Origin: an uncultured bacterium
GTDB lineage: Bacteria; Verrucomicrobiota; Kiritimatiellia; RFP12; UBA3636
Direction: 5' to 3'
DNA: 43,671 bases
NCBI GenBank assembly: GCA_902761575.1
Contig: CACWKU010000003.1
Coordinates: forward strand, 1-43,671
In this document: positions 24,396 through 32,933 of the stretch, piece by piece
How the letters are laid out: every line of letters begins with the position of its first letter
Numbering within the stretch: the first letter of the stretch is position 1
The notes under the pieces: model-generated
Databases searched by the model: none
What the model was told of the DNA's origin: nothing
The model's input: only the letters and a program-made list of their open reading frames with translations
Program-made: the position numbers and the translations under genes

Positions 24396-26108
24396 ATGAA
24401 CGACAACCCTTCCCGCCTGCTTGCTTCGGCCGTTCTGGCGGCGGCTTCCACGATTCCCGTCCGGGCCGCCTGGGTGACGGGCGTCGACGGCCACGGCTAC
24501 GAGACGCTCGCGCGCGACGGGGTGACGATCGTCTACGGCGAGGACGACGCCCATCCCGGCGGAATCGTCCTGCGGGAGGTCCGTTCGGCGCCGGCGGAGG
24601 GCGACTGGACGCTCGACGCGCTTGCGGACATCGAACGCGACACGGGCCTCGTGCCCACCGCGATCGGGCCGGGCTTCGTCCATTCGCGCGACGGACGCCT
24701 CAAGTCCTTCGCGATCCCGGCGACCGTCCGCTCGCTCGGTGCGGGCGCGTTCTCCGGGTGCGTCGGCGCCACGAACGCGCTCGCGCTGCCGGCGGGGCTC
24801 GAGGAGCTCGGCGACGCCGCGTTCTGGATCTGCGGGAACCTGACCGGCGACCTCGTGATCCCGGCCGGCGTCGAACGGATCGGGCCGGAGACGTTCTACG
24901 GGTGCGAGAGGCTGACGGGGCTTTCGTTCGCGCCCGGCTCGCGCCTCCGCTCCATCGCCCCTTCGTGCGGGACCGGCCGCGCCGGGGCGTTCGCGAAATG
25001 CCGCGGCCTGCGCGGGACGGTCGACTTTTCGCCGTGCCGGGACCTGGAGTCCATCGACCCGGTGGCGTTCGTCGACGCGGGGCCGATGGAGCGCTTCGTC
25101 TACGGCCGGGAGTTCCTCGAGCGCAAGGCGGCGCAGCTGCGCGCCGCCGACGCCGCGAACGGCTACTCGCGCGCGTCGACGGACTGGCTCGCCGGCGCGT
25201 TCGGCATCAGCACGCACTGGACGTTCGCCACCACGGACCAGAAGGGGGGGCGCAACCCCTTCGAGGAGGCGGTGGACGCGTTCGACGTGCCGCGCTACGT
25301 CGCGCAGGCGAAGCGGGCCGGCGCCGAGTACGTCATCTTCACCTCGACGTGGGGGAGCTTCCACCTGCCCGCGCCGAGCGCGGCGGTGGACGCCGTCGCG
25401 CCCGGCCGCACGACGAGGCGCAATCTGCTCGCCGAGCTCGGCGAGGCGCTCCACGCGGAGGGCATACGCCTCATCCTCTACCACAACTACGGCTGCGCCT
25501 ACCACCGGAACCATCCCGATCCGGACGACGCGTGGATGGTGCCGATCGGCTTCAAGGACGGCCGCCTCGAGGACTTCGGCACGAACGTCGTCGCGATCGT
25601 GACCGACATCGCGCGCACGCTCGGGGACCGCATCGACGGCTGGTGGTTCGACAGCTCCGCCATCGCCTGCCTGGACGGCCCCTTCGGCTACAACACCGGC
25701 GTGGAGATCGGCTCCTACCGCTTTCCCTTCCGCGAAATCGCCCTGGGGTGCAAGGCCGGCAACCCGAACGCCCTCGTCAGCTTCAACTCCCAGGGCGGCA
25801 CGTTCAGCTACACGCCGTGCCAGGAATACTTCAGCGGCGAAGAGATGCAGTCCTGGCCGCTCTGCGGCCGGACGAACGACCAGGGCATGCAGATGCACGT
25901 CTGGTGCACGATGGACAACCGGGAATGGGTGCACGACGGCACCGGCTTCGCCGGCCTCCGCTTCGGCGACGACGAGCTGGCCGCGCTGATCCGGACGCGG
26001 ACGGCCGACGGCTGCGCCGTCACCCTCAACGTCGACATCGACCGCACCGGGCTCCTGAACCCCGCCGCCGTCGACCAGCTCGCCCGGCTCCGCGACCTGC
26101 GACCCTGA
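24396..26108 (+). CDS. Secreted LRR_5 plus GH29-like (alpha-L-fucosidase-type) protein (570 aa)
   Basis: An N-terminal signal peptide (RLLASAVLAAASTIPVRAA) is followed by BspA-type leucine-rich repeats at about 90-230 (FAIPATVRSLGAGAFSGC, ALPAGLEELGDAAFWIC, VIPAGVERIGPETFYGC). From about 270 the sequence resembles GH29: YVAQAKRAGAEYVIFTSTWGS, NLLAELGEALHAEGIRLILY-H-Y and a WWFDSSA strand in which Asp419 sits where the nucleophile is expected. GH29 enzymes release fucose from glycans such as mucin. The protein could bind and trim host or dietary glycans outside the cell. It overlaps the downstream MATE gene (TGATG). It faces away from the effectors and uses a different promoter type. GH29 membership is probable; activity is not shown. 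Confidence 0.75.
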   Translation: MNDNPSRLLASAVLAAASTIPVRAAWVTGVDGHGYETLARDGVTIVYGEDDAHPGGIVLREVRSAPAEGDWTLDALADIERDTGLVPTAIGPGFVHSRDGRLKSFAIPATVRSLGAGAFSGCVGATNALALPAGLEELGDAAFWICGNLTGDLVIPAGVERIGPETFYGCERLTGLSFAPGSRLRSIAPSCGTGRAGAFAKCRGLRGTVDFSPCRDLESIDPVAFVDAGPMERFVYGREFLERKAAQLRAADAANGYSRASTDWLAGAFGISTHWTFATTDQKGGRNPFEEAVDAFDVPRYVAQAKRAGAEYVIFTSTWGSFHLPAPSAAVDAVAPGRTTRRNLLAELGEALHAEGIRLILYHNYGCAYHRNHPDPDDAWMVPIGFKDGRLEDFGTNVVAIVTDIARTLGDRIDGWWFDSSAIACLDGPFGYNTGVEIGSYRFPFREIALGCKAGNPNALVSFNSQGGTFSYTPCQEYFSGEEMQSWPLCGRTNDQGMQMHVWCTMDNREWVHDGTGFAGLRFGDDELAALIRTRTADGCAVTLNVDIDRTGLLNPAAVDQLARLRDLRP

Positions 26109-27559
26109 TGTCCGGAACGAAGAAACAGCCCGACGCCGCCGCGTCGCTCGCTGCGATGCTGCGCGGCGGAGAATCCGTCCCGGCGGGCGCGAAGCTGGCG
26201 CTCGTCCTCCGGATGAGCGTCCCGGCGATGATGGCGGAGTTCGCGTCCATGGCGATGTCCTTCATCGACGCGGCGATGATCGGGCGGCTCGGGACGGCCG
26301 ACGCCGCGGCCGTCGGCCTGATGGCCTCGTCCGTGTGGCTGTTCGGCGGCGTGTGCTGGGCCGGCGTGGTCGGGTTCTCCGTCCAGATCGCCCAGGCCGT
26401 CGGGGCCGGACGGGAGGCCGAGGCCCGATCCGTGCTGCGCCAGGGCCTCGCGGTGCTGGGGGGCCTGTCGCTGGCGCTCGCGGCGGCGGGCGCCGCCGTG
26501 TCGCCCTGGCTTCCCGGGTGGCTCGGCGGCAAGGGGGGCACGGCGCTTCTCGCGGCGCGGTATTTCGCCATCTGCATGGCCGGCGTCCCCTTCCTGCAGC
26601 TGGGCGCGCTCTCCACCGCCGCGCTCCAGGCGAGGGGCGACATGCGCACGCCCGGTTCGCTCAACATGCAGATGTGCGCGCTGAACGTCCTGTTCAACCT
26701 GCTGCTGATCTTTCCGTCGCGCGAGTGGACGCTCCCGTCCGGGTTCGCGCTGCGGCTGCCCGGCGCGGGGCTCGGCGTGGCGGGCGCGGCGCTCGGGACG
26801 GCGCTCGCGGAGGCCGTCACGGCGCTGCGGCTCGGCCGGGCCCTGCTCGTGCGCGACCCGGTCCTCTCGCTGCGCGCGGACGAGCGGCTGCGCCTGTCGC
26901 GCCGGGTCGTGCGGAAGGCGGCGAGGCTCTCCGCCCCGGTCGCCTTCGAGAACGCCGCGATGAACGCCGCCGTCGTCGCGGCGACGGCGGTGGTCGCCCC
27001 GCTCGGCGACGTCGCGATCGCCGCGAACTCCTTCGCCGCCACGGCGGAGGGGCTGTGCTACCTGCCGTGCATCGGCATCCGCGCGGCCGCCCAGACGATC
27101 GTCGGGCAGGCGGTCGGCGCCGCGCGCGCGGCCGCGGCGCGGAGCTTCGCGTTTCTCGCGACGGCGTGCGGCATGTTCGCGATGGCCTGCGGCGGCGTCC
27201 TTCTCTGGTTCGCCGCGCCCCACCTCATCGGCCTCTTCACCCGCGAGCCGGAGATCGTCCGGGAAGGCGCCGCCGCGCTGCGCGCCGTGGCCTTCGCGGA
27301 ACCGTTCTTCGCGGCGGCGATCGTGGGCGGCGGCGCGCTGCGCGGCGCGGGCGACACGCTGGTTCCCGGCGCGTTCAACTCCCTGAGCATGTGGTGCGTG
27401 CGGCTGCCGCTCGCGGCGATCCTGGCGGAACGCCACGGGCTCCGCGGCGTCTGGGAGGCGATCGCCGTCGAGCTCGTCGTCCGCGGGTGCTTCGCGCTGG
27501 CCCGGCTCAAGTCGTCCGGCTGGAGCGGCGGCCCGAGGGTGCGGGATTCCGAATGCTGA
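26108..27559 (+). CDS. MATE-family multidrug/metabolite exporter (483 aa)
   Basis: The ATG at 26108 overlaps the upstream stop. The protein has about twelve hydrophobic segments, beginning VPAMMAEFASMAMSFIDAAMIGRLG, the typical first helix of MATE transporters, and repeats the theme in the second half (SAPVAFENAAMNAAVVAATAVVAPLG; LRGAGDTLVPG near the C-terminus). MATE proteins exchange cations for drugs or small metabolites across the inner membrane. Coupling to a secreted glycoside-hydrolase-like protein is unusual, and the exported compound is unknown. It converges with E8 with only 22 bp between the stops, and I see no terminator hairpin there. Confidence 0.92.
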   Translation: MSGTKKQPDAAASLAAMLRGGESVPAGAKLALVLRMSVPAMMAEFASMAMSFIDAAMIGRLGTADAAAVGLMASSVWLFGGVCWAGVVGFSVQIAQAVGAGREAEARSVLRQGLAVLGGLSLALAAAGAAVSPWLPGWLGGKGGTALLAARYFAICMAGVPFLQLGALSTAALQARGDMRTPGSLNMQMCALNVLFNLLLIFPSREWTLPSGFALRLPGAGLGVAGAALGTALAEAVTALRLGRALLVRDPVLSLRADERLRLSRRVVRKAARLSAPVAFENAAMNAAVVAATAVVAPLGDVAIAANSFAATAEGLCYLPCIGIRAAAQTIVGQAVGAARAAAARSFAFLATACGMFAMACGGVLLWFAAPHLIGLFTREPEIVREGAAALRAVAFAEPFFAAAIVGGGALRGAGDTLVPGAFNSLSMWCVRLPLAAILAERHGLRGVWEAIAVELVVRGCFALARLKSSGWSGGPRVRDSEC

Positions 27560-27581
27560 ATGCGCGGAGCGCGTGGCGGCC

Positions 27582-30500
27582 CTAGCGGAGGTCGGCCGAG
27601 ACCTTGACCTCGACGGGCATTTCGATGCGGTAGTTTTCGGGGATCGCCTGGCGGGCGCCCAGGTAGAAGTTCTCCTCGCGGTCCTCCACGGGGGTCCGCA
27701 GGAAGTCCGCCACGGGGTTGTCGTCGTAGCCGGCGAAGTCCTGCCCGACCAGGCGCTCCATCTCCTCGGGTTCGACGCGAATGTCGACCTCCGCCGTCGC
27801 CTCGCTGCCGGGGCCGCAGTCGTACACCGTGTCGTAGACCTGCATCTGGGCGGGGCGCCGCCGGATGACGAAGGAGACCTCGAGCGCCCCGTTATCGGCG
27901 AGGTTCAGCGCGACGGTGCACTCGCTCGCGCTTGCGGCGTCGAAGCCCGCCGCCTGGCCGATCTTCTCCGGATGGAGGGCGACGCCGAAGGCCGTCCACG
28001 CCTCGCCGGCCCTCGCCTTGGACGCGAACGCCATCGCGATCTGCGCCTTCTTGCGCGCGACGGGATCGAGCGCGTCGTAGGTCGCGCCGGGATTGCCGCT
28101 CACGAACCGGGCGAACTGGTTGCGGGCCTCGGCAGGGTCGGCGGAGACCCGGCCGACGCCGGGCAGCGTGATGTTCATCCCCGCCGCCAGGTCCCGCTCG
28201 AAGCTCGTGGTCTGGTTCCGGGCGAACCGGCGCAGGTCGCGCGCCACGTTGCGGTTGAGGAGCGTGCGGACGACGCTGCGCATGTCGGCGGAGAATCTCT
28301 CCGCCGGGGAGTCCGGCTCCGGCCCCATCGTTTCGGACAGGGCGGCGCGGAGCCCCTGCGCGGCGGGGCCGTCGCCCTTCGCGATGGCGCCGATGGCGCG
28401 CTCCTTCTCCGCCGCGAGCTCCGCGCGGGCGTAGGGGACGATGTCCGCCAGGAGCCCGTCGGCGTCGTAGTCGGCGGGCTCGAGCGCCGCCGGGTCGGCG
28501 GGCTCGATCTGGTTCTGCGCCAGGTCCATGCCGCGGGCCAGGCAGATCTGGGCGTTGAGCTCGCCGAGGCGCAGGCGGAGCCGCTGGGCGACCTGATCGA
28601 TGCCGCGGACGAGCCCGTCGGAGAACTCCTCGTCCTCCCGGTCCTCCGCGATTCCCCGGAGCCTGCCGTAGCCGGCCTCGAGGTTGGCGGCGTTGCGCGA
28701 GCGGATCGCGTCGTGGATCGCCGCGAGTTCCCGCTGGGTCGCGCTCAGGAGCATGGTCCGCTGCACCAGGAACCGGAAGGCGGCCTGCTGCTCCGGGCCG
28801 GCGAGGACCTTCCCGAGGACGGCCGACAGGCGGCCGACGTTGTCCTCGACCTGGACGAGGGCCCGGTGGATGTCGCGGACGCCCGAACGGGTCGCGAGGC
28901 CGACCAGGGCGTCGACGGGGAGCTTGAGCAGGACCTGGAAGGCCCGGGTGAGGGTACCGCGCGGGAAGACGGCGTTCGCGTCGGAGAGGAAGTCGCACCC
29001 GATCCGGAGCAGATCCTCGGCCCGGCGGTCGGACCGGGCGATCTCGCGCAGCTCGACGAGGTTGTCCCGGATTCCCTCGACGCGCTCGCGGACCTTCTCC
29101 TCGGAGCGCAGCGCGGCCGACGATCCCACCAGGATCTCGTCGAGGTTGTCGCGGACGATCCGGCGCAGGTCGGCGTCGGTACCGCAGGCGGCGAAGGCGG
29201 CGGCGACGAGCCGGTCCGCCCGGGCGGGGTCGTCCCCGGCCTTGCGGTAGGCCGCGCTGGCGATCTCGCGCGCGTCCAGCGGCACGAAGAGCTTCGTCGC
29301 CGCGGTCTGGTCGGCGATCGCGCCGGCGTGGTTGCGAAGGACGCTGATCGCGAACGAATACAGCTCCTGCGGGGAGATGCCGTCCGGGGCGGACCGGATC
29401 ACTTCGGCCAGGTCGCGCCCGGCCGGGTTCGCCGTCGCGAACAGCGCCACCGCCCGGTCGCCGTCGAGACCGGCGATCCCGGAGTCGCGGACGGCGTCGG
29501 CGAGCGCCTTGGCGTGCATCGGCGCCAGCCCTCCCTTGTCGAGGGCGTCGAGGATGTCGTCGTTCGTGACGCCGCCGAACGAGAGGGAGTTCATCAGTTG
29601 GATGGCCGAGAGGCCCGGCTTCATGTGGAGGTCGTCGTTCGCGACGTCGTCCCGCAGGAAGAAGTCGTGGGCGGCCTTGAGCGGCGCCTCGTCGCCCTTT
29701 GTCGCGATGCGCAGCACCGCCTGGAACGCCTGGATCTGCGAATCGAAGCCGTAGAGGTGCTCGCCGAGTTCGCCCTCGAGCAGCTCGAGCAGGCCGTCGA
29801 AGAACGTCCGCAGCGTCGCATAGCCCGCCTCCTTGTCCAGCTGGGGCTGGGAGAGGGTCGCGTTCAGCGTGGCAAGGGCGCTGGCGAAGGCCTCCTTTTT
29901 CGCGACGGCGGCGAACGCGCCGATCTTGTAGGTCTTCGGGTCGAACGACTGCAGGCGCAGCGCGTCGGTCTTGAACCGGTCGGACAGCTGCCGGGGAAGT
30001 TCGTCCCGGAGGCCGTCGATCGAACGGAAGAGGTCGATGCGGCGCCCCATCATCTCGGCGGCCTTGTCGCGGAAGAGCCGTTCGACGTCCTCCAGGCTCT
30101 CCGCCGGGATCTCCCCCGAGATGATTTTCGCGCCCATCTCGTCGACGGCCGGACCGACGTCGGCCCAGTTGCGGATCTGGGCGAGGAGCGAGGAGCGCGG
30201 AATGCCGTTTCCGAGGCCGGCCGCCAGCTTGTCCGCGGCCGCTTCGTAGAAGCCGGTCCGGGTGAAGCTGGTGACGGCCGCCGCGAAGGCGACGAAACGC
30301 TGCAGCCGGTCGCGGAAGGCGGCGAACGCCGCCGCGACGCCGCCCGCGTCGGCGGCGTCGCGCAGCGCCGCCGCGAGCTGCGGCTCGCGCTGGAGGAATC
30401 TCATTCCCAGGGGCGACGGGACCAACACGCCCTGCCTGGCGGCCTCCTGCTCGATCGCATGGTCGGCCGCCCTCTGCATGCAGCTTTCGACGAGCAGCCC

Positions 30501-31568
30501 CTCGAGGGCGCCGCGCAGCGTGTCCGGCCCGAGGGGGTTCTCCGTGCCGAGGGCGTTGATCCGTTCCCACGTTTTCGCGTTCGTGGCCACCGAGGAGAGG
30601 CGCGCGCCCTCGGGAACGATCCCCGCGCCGAACTTTTGCCGTGCGCCGGCGAGCATTTCGTCGACGATGCCGCGGATGTCGTGGGGCAGGATGTCCTCCC
30701 GCTCGGGATACGCGAGCGCGTCGCGTATCGCCTCGTTGCGTTCCTTCGGCGGGACGGCGCCGGCGAGCTTTCCCTCGCCGTCCACGGGGGAGTGCTTCAG
30801 GGTGAAGATCGCGTCCTCCATCCTCGCGACGAACGAGGCCGTGCTCCTGCGCACGGAGAAGTCGACCGTCTGCCCGTTCTCGAGCTCCAGCCGGGCGACG
30901 AGCGTGCGGGCGTCGTTCGTCGGCAGCGCGCCGGGGTGCTTCGCGCGGGCGGCGGCGATCTTGGAGCGGGCCATCTCGACCATGCGCGCGGCGTCGTCGC
31001 GGGAGACGCCCGCGAAATCGCCGGAGACGAGCCGGGCGAAGAGAGCGATGTCGCGGTTCTCCTCCAGCCGGCGGCGGGCGGGGATCGCCGCGTTCGCGGC
31101 CTCGCGGAGCTGCCGGCGCGACTCGAGCTCCTTGGGCGAGAGGCCCGCCGTCAGCTGCTCCTGGGTGCGGATGGTGCCGGGGCCGTCGTGGGCGTTGAGC
31201 GTGTCGGCGTAGCGGTCGAGGATCTCGCGGACCTGCTGGCGGGTGAGCGGCCGGATGTTGCGCTCGCGCAGCGAGAGGTTGTCCTCCGCGCCTCCGAGGC
31301 CCAGGCCCAGCTCCGCGCGCACGCGGTTGAGCTCGTCGTTCGAGACGCCGCCCGCGCCGAGCGCCCCCACGAAGGCCTTCTTCACGGCCACGATCTGCTC
31401 GTGGGGGATCGCGACCTTGTTGCGGCCGCGCAGCGCGCCGACGTGGTGGTTGACCTTGTCGAGCGAATGCTCGTTCTTGAGCGTCACCTCGCCGGCGTTG
31501 TGCGTGCCGGACGAGATCTTCTGGAACTCCGCGAGGGAAACGCTGACCTTGTTCAGATTGATTGCCAT
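27582..31568 (-). CDS. E8: giant effector candidate, paralogue of E1 (1328 aa)
   Basis: It starts MAINLNKVSVSLAEFQKIS and shares with E1 the NAGEV, N-HV, RVR-ELGL and L-RQQVREILDR blocks, with weaker similarity onward (for example LENGQTVDF...FVARMEDAI). The bulk is alpha-helical with no motif I can name. From about residue 1100 it has the E5-like end module: FERDLAAGMNITLPG near 1126, then NGALEVSF, GPGSEATAEVDI, EPEEMERL and a final beta-rich tail ending SADLR. So it combines an E1-type start with an E5-type end. There is no signal peptide. Tandem MerR-type and sigma-B-like promoters lie upstream, and two chaperone genes read away divergently from 31863. The function is unknown. Confidence 0.8.
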   Translation of the reverse strand: MAINLNKVSVSLAEFQKISSGTHNAGEVTLKNEHSLDKVNHHVGALRGRNKVAIPHEQIVAVKKAFVGALGAGGVSNDELNRVRAELGLGLGGAEDNLSLRERNIRPLTRQQVREILDRYADTLNAHDGPGTIRTQEQLTAGLSPKELESRRQLREAANAAIPARRRLEENRDIALFARLVSGDFAGVSRDDAARMVEMARSKIAAARAKHPGALPTNDARTLVARLELENGQTVDFSVRRSTASFVARMEDAIFTLKHSPVDGEGKLAGAVPPKERNEAIRDALAYPEREDILPHDIRGIVDEMLAGARQKFGAGIVPEGARLSSVATNAKTWERINALGTENPLGPDTLRGALEGLLVESCMQRAADHAIEQEAARQGVLVPSPLGMRFLQREPQLAAALRDAADAGGVAAAFAAFRDRLQRFVAFAAAVTSFTRTGFYEAAADKLAAGLGNGIPRSSLLAQIRNWADVGPAVDEMGAKIISGEIPAESLEDVERLFRDKAAEMMGRRIDLFRSIDGLRDELPRQLSDRFKTDALRLQSFDPKTYKIGAFAAVAKKEAFASALATLNATLSQPQLDKEAGYATLRTFFDGLLELLEGELGEHLYGFDSQIQAFQAVLRIATKGDEAPLKAAHDFFLRDDVANDDLHMKPGLSAIQLMNSLSFGGVTNDDILDALDKGGLAPMHAKALADAVRDSGIAGLDGDRAVALFATANPAGRDLAEVIRSAPDGISPQELYSFAISVLRNHAGAIADQTAATKLFVPLDAREIASAAYRKAGDDPARADRLVAAAFAACGTDADLRRIVRDNLDEILVGSSAALRSEEKVRERVEGIRDNLVELREIARSDRRAEDLLRIGCDFLSDANAVFPRGTLTRAFQVLLKLPVDALVGLATRSGVRDIHRALVQVEDNVGRLSAVLGKVLAGPEQQAAFRFLVQRTMLLSATQRELAAIHDAIRSRNAANLEAGYGRLRGIAEDREDEEFSDGLVRGIDQVAQRLRLRLGELNAQICLARGMDLAQNQIEPADPAALEPADYDADGLLADIVPYARAELAAEKERAIGAIAKGDGPAAQGLRAALSETMGPEPDSPAERFSADMRSVVRTLLNRNVARDLRRFARNQTTSFERDLAAGMNITLPGVGRVSADPAEARNQFARFVSGNPGATYDALDPVARKKAQIAMAFASKARAGEAWTAFGVALHPEKIGQAAGFDAASASECTVALNLADNGALEVSFVIRRRPAQMQVYDTVYDCGPGSEATAEVDIRVEPEEMERLVGQDFAGYDDNPVADFLRTPVEDREENFYLGARQAIPENYRIEMPVEVKVSADLR

Positions 31569-31583
31569 GTCGGGCCTTCTTTC

Positions 31584-31604
31584 AATGCGGAATGCGGAAT
31601 GAGG
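31584..31604. repeat. Leader tandem repeat, AATGCGG x3
   Basis: AATGCGG, AATGCGG, AATGAGG in the E8 leader just upstream of its ribosome site. Confidence 0.8.
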
Positions 31605-31631
31605 AGGGAGGTGTGGAGAGGTTCGACCTGT

Positions 31632-31659
31632 CTACACGCGGCGCGGCGGGCGGGTTACA
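31632..31659 (-). promoter_or_regulatory. GTAAC-N15-CGTGTAG promoter for E8
   Basis: TGTAAC (31659-31654), 15 bp, CGTGTAG (31638-31632), 26 bp downstream of a MerR-type promoter on the same strand. It is the clearest copy of the dual cassette. Confidence 0.75.
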
Positions 31660-31685
31660 CCGCTGCGCGTCGTGGAATGCGGAGT

Positions 31686-31716
31686 ATCATACCACTTGGA
31701 GCGCGCTCCAAGTCAA
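31686..31716 (-). promoter_or_regulatory. MerR-type promoter for E8
   Basis: TTGACT (31716-31711), a 19-bp spacer with a perfect CTTGGAG-CG-CG-CTCCAAG dyad, TATGAT (31691-31686), with the GCGGGCGCGAAAAA element upstream. Confidence 0.87.
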
Positions 31717-31744
31717 CGGCTTTTTCGCGCCCGCGCGAAGCAGC

Positions 31745-31774
31745 GGCGTGGCGGGGTTCGCACCCCGCCACGCC
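31745..31774. repeat. Perfect REP-like palindrome, 13-bp stem
   Basis: GGCGTGGCGGGGT (31745-31757), loop TCGC, exact complement 31762-31774. It stands between the leftward E8 promoter and the rightward chaperone promoter. Confidence 0.8.
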
Positions 31775-31798
31775 GGCACGGCGGCGCATGGATTTCGT

Positions 31799-31828
31799 TT
31801 GCGTTCCGGGCGGGGGTTCGGGTAGAAT
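31799..31828 (+). promoter_or_regulatory. Probable promoter of the rightward chaperone pair
   Basis: TTGCGT (31799-31804), 18 bp, TAGAAT (31823-31828). The -10 surroundings GGTTCGGGTAGAAT also resemble the sigma-B-like sites (GGTTTCGTGTAGAAT at 39486), so either sigma class is possible. Confidence 0.45.
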
Positions 31829-31862
31829 CCGGCGAACCTGAGGCACGAAAACGCTTTTTCAC

Positions 31863-32348
31863 ATGACACCCCACGAGTCTTTCGACACCTGCATGCGCGC
31901 GTTCGCGGACGCGCTGGGGGTGGCCCTGCCCGAGCGCGCCGACGAGGGCGACGAGGTCGTTCTCGCCATCGACGGCACGGAGGTCTCGTTCCGCGAGGAC
32001 GCCGGCGGCGGGACGGTCGTCCTCGCCGCCGACGTCGGGGAGATGCCGCCCGACGCCGCCGGCGCCTTCGCCGCGGTCGCGCTCCAGGCGAACTACGCCG
32101 CGGCGGGCGGAACGGCGCTTTCGCTCGACGACGAGGCGGGCGAGCTCTTCGCCACGTCGTCGCTCCCGCTCGCCCTCGCGGATCCGGACGCCCTCTCCCG
32201 CGCCGTCGAGGATCTCGTCGACACGGCCGCGGAATGGAGCCGGCTCGCGACGGCCTTCCTCGACGTGGACGAGGAGGCCGCGCTCTCGAGGGCGGACGAC
32301 GAGGACGCCAGCCCCCTCTCCGGCGTCCCCGATTTCATCCGCGTGTAA
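31863..32348 (+). CDS. CesT-type secretion chaperone (161 aa), orphan or partner of E8
   Basis: MTPHESFDTCMRAFADALGVALPE begins a class I chaperone pattern. Strands VVLAIDGTEVSF and TVVLAADVGEMP follow, then the VALQANYAAAGGTALSLDD helix-hairpin, SSLPLAL, and a helix AVEDLVDTAAEWSRLATAF. The acidic tail ends VPDFIRV, like the DDFLRV and GGFVQV ends of two other chaperones here. It reads rightward, divergent from E8, which has no chaperone in its own operon. No effector follows downstream apart from a C-terminal remnant on the other strand. Pairing with E8 is plausible but unproven. Confidence 0.78.
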   Translation: MTPHESFDTCMRAFADALGVALPERADEGDEVVLAIDGTEVSFREDAGGGTVVLAADVGEMPPDAAGAFAAVALQANYAAAGGTALSLDDEAGELFATSSLPLALADPDALSRAVEDLVDTAAEWSRLATAFLDVDEEAALSRADDEDASPLSGVPDFIRV

Positions 32349-32386
32349 CCTCCGGCCACCGAAACAACACGGCATAGCAAGACACG

Positions 32387-32773
32387 ATGGACTACGCCCA
32401 GCGCATGAACGCCTTCGCCGCGAAATGCGGGCTCCCGCCGCCGGAAACGGCGACGGGGGCCGTCGTCATCGACTTCGACGGCATCGCGGTTTCCTTTCTC
32501 GACCACGCGTCCGACGGCGCGATCCTGCTCCACGCCGGGATCGGCGAGGCCCTCGGCGGCTCCGGGGGCGCCGTCGCGCGCGACATGCTGGCGGCGAACG
32601 CCGCCCTGCGCGAAAAGCCGGGCGCGATCCTCTGCCAGGACCCGGAGACGAAGGCCTTCGCCGCAATCCGTGCGATCCCCCTCCAGGCCGCCGAGCCCGA
32701 CGTCCTGCTCGAGGCCGTCGGCGACCTCGTGAAGGCCGCCGCCTCGTGGCGGGAGCGCCTGGGCCGGGCCTAG
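32387..32773 (+). CDS. CesT-type secretion chaperone (128 aa)
   Basis: The second of two tandem chaperones, 38 bp after the first. MDYAQRMNAFAAKCGLPPPE, VVIDFDGIAVSF, GAILLHAGIGEALG, ARDMLAANAALREKPGAILC, AIRAIPLQA and a helix LVKAAASWRERLGRA give the usual order. It lacks the acidic tail and terminal F-[LIV]-[RQ]-V motif of its relatives and ends right after the last helix. Tandem chaperones sometimes form heterodimers; that is only a possibility here. A REP-like palindrome follows at 32791. Confidence 0.72.
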   Translation: MDYAQRMNAFAAKCGLPPPETATGAVVIDFDGIAVSFLDHASDGAILLHAGIGEALGGSGGAVARDMLAANAALREKPGAILCQDPETKAFAAIRAIPLQAAEPDVLLEAVGDLVKAAASWRERLGRA

Positions 32774-32790
32774 GGCCGGGCGGCCTTGCA

Positions 32791-32816
32791 CGGCGTGGCG
32801 GGGTGCCGCCACGCCG
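32791..32816. repeat. Perfect REP-like palindrome, 11-bp stem
   Basis: CGGCGTGGCGG (32791-32801), loop GGTG, exact complement 32806-32816, 17 bp behind the chaperone stop. Confidence 0.75.
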
Positions 32817-32933
32817 GCTGCGGCCGGGTGCCGCGGCTTCCCGCTCGCAGGCAGGAGGGTTCACGGGGCGGGCTCCTGCCCGCCCTCGGCGGATGCGCGG
32901 CGGAGCCGCGCCCGCGGGGCCCGCGAAGAGGGG

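Noticed and set aside
27560-27581. A terminator between the convergent MATE and E8 genes
   Set aside because: Only 22 bp separate the stops and no stem with a T-run is visible on either strand.
5200-31600. CRISPR array suspected from the many short repeats
   Set aside because: The repeats are 7-8 bp tandem units without spacers, or dispersed palindromes at operon borders; there are no regularly spaced 23-47 bp repeats and no cas genes.
32343-32375. GTGTAACCTCCGG resembling the sigma-B-like -35 element on the plus strand between the two orphan chaperones
   Set aside because: The GTG-TAA is the end of the first chaperone and no CGTGTA box follows at 14-15 bp.
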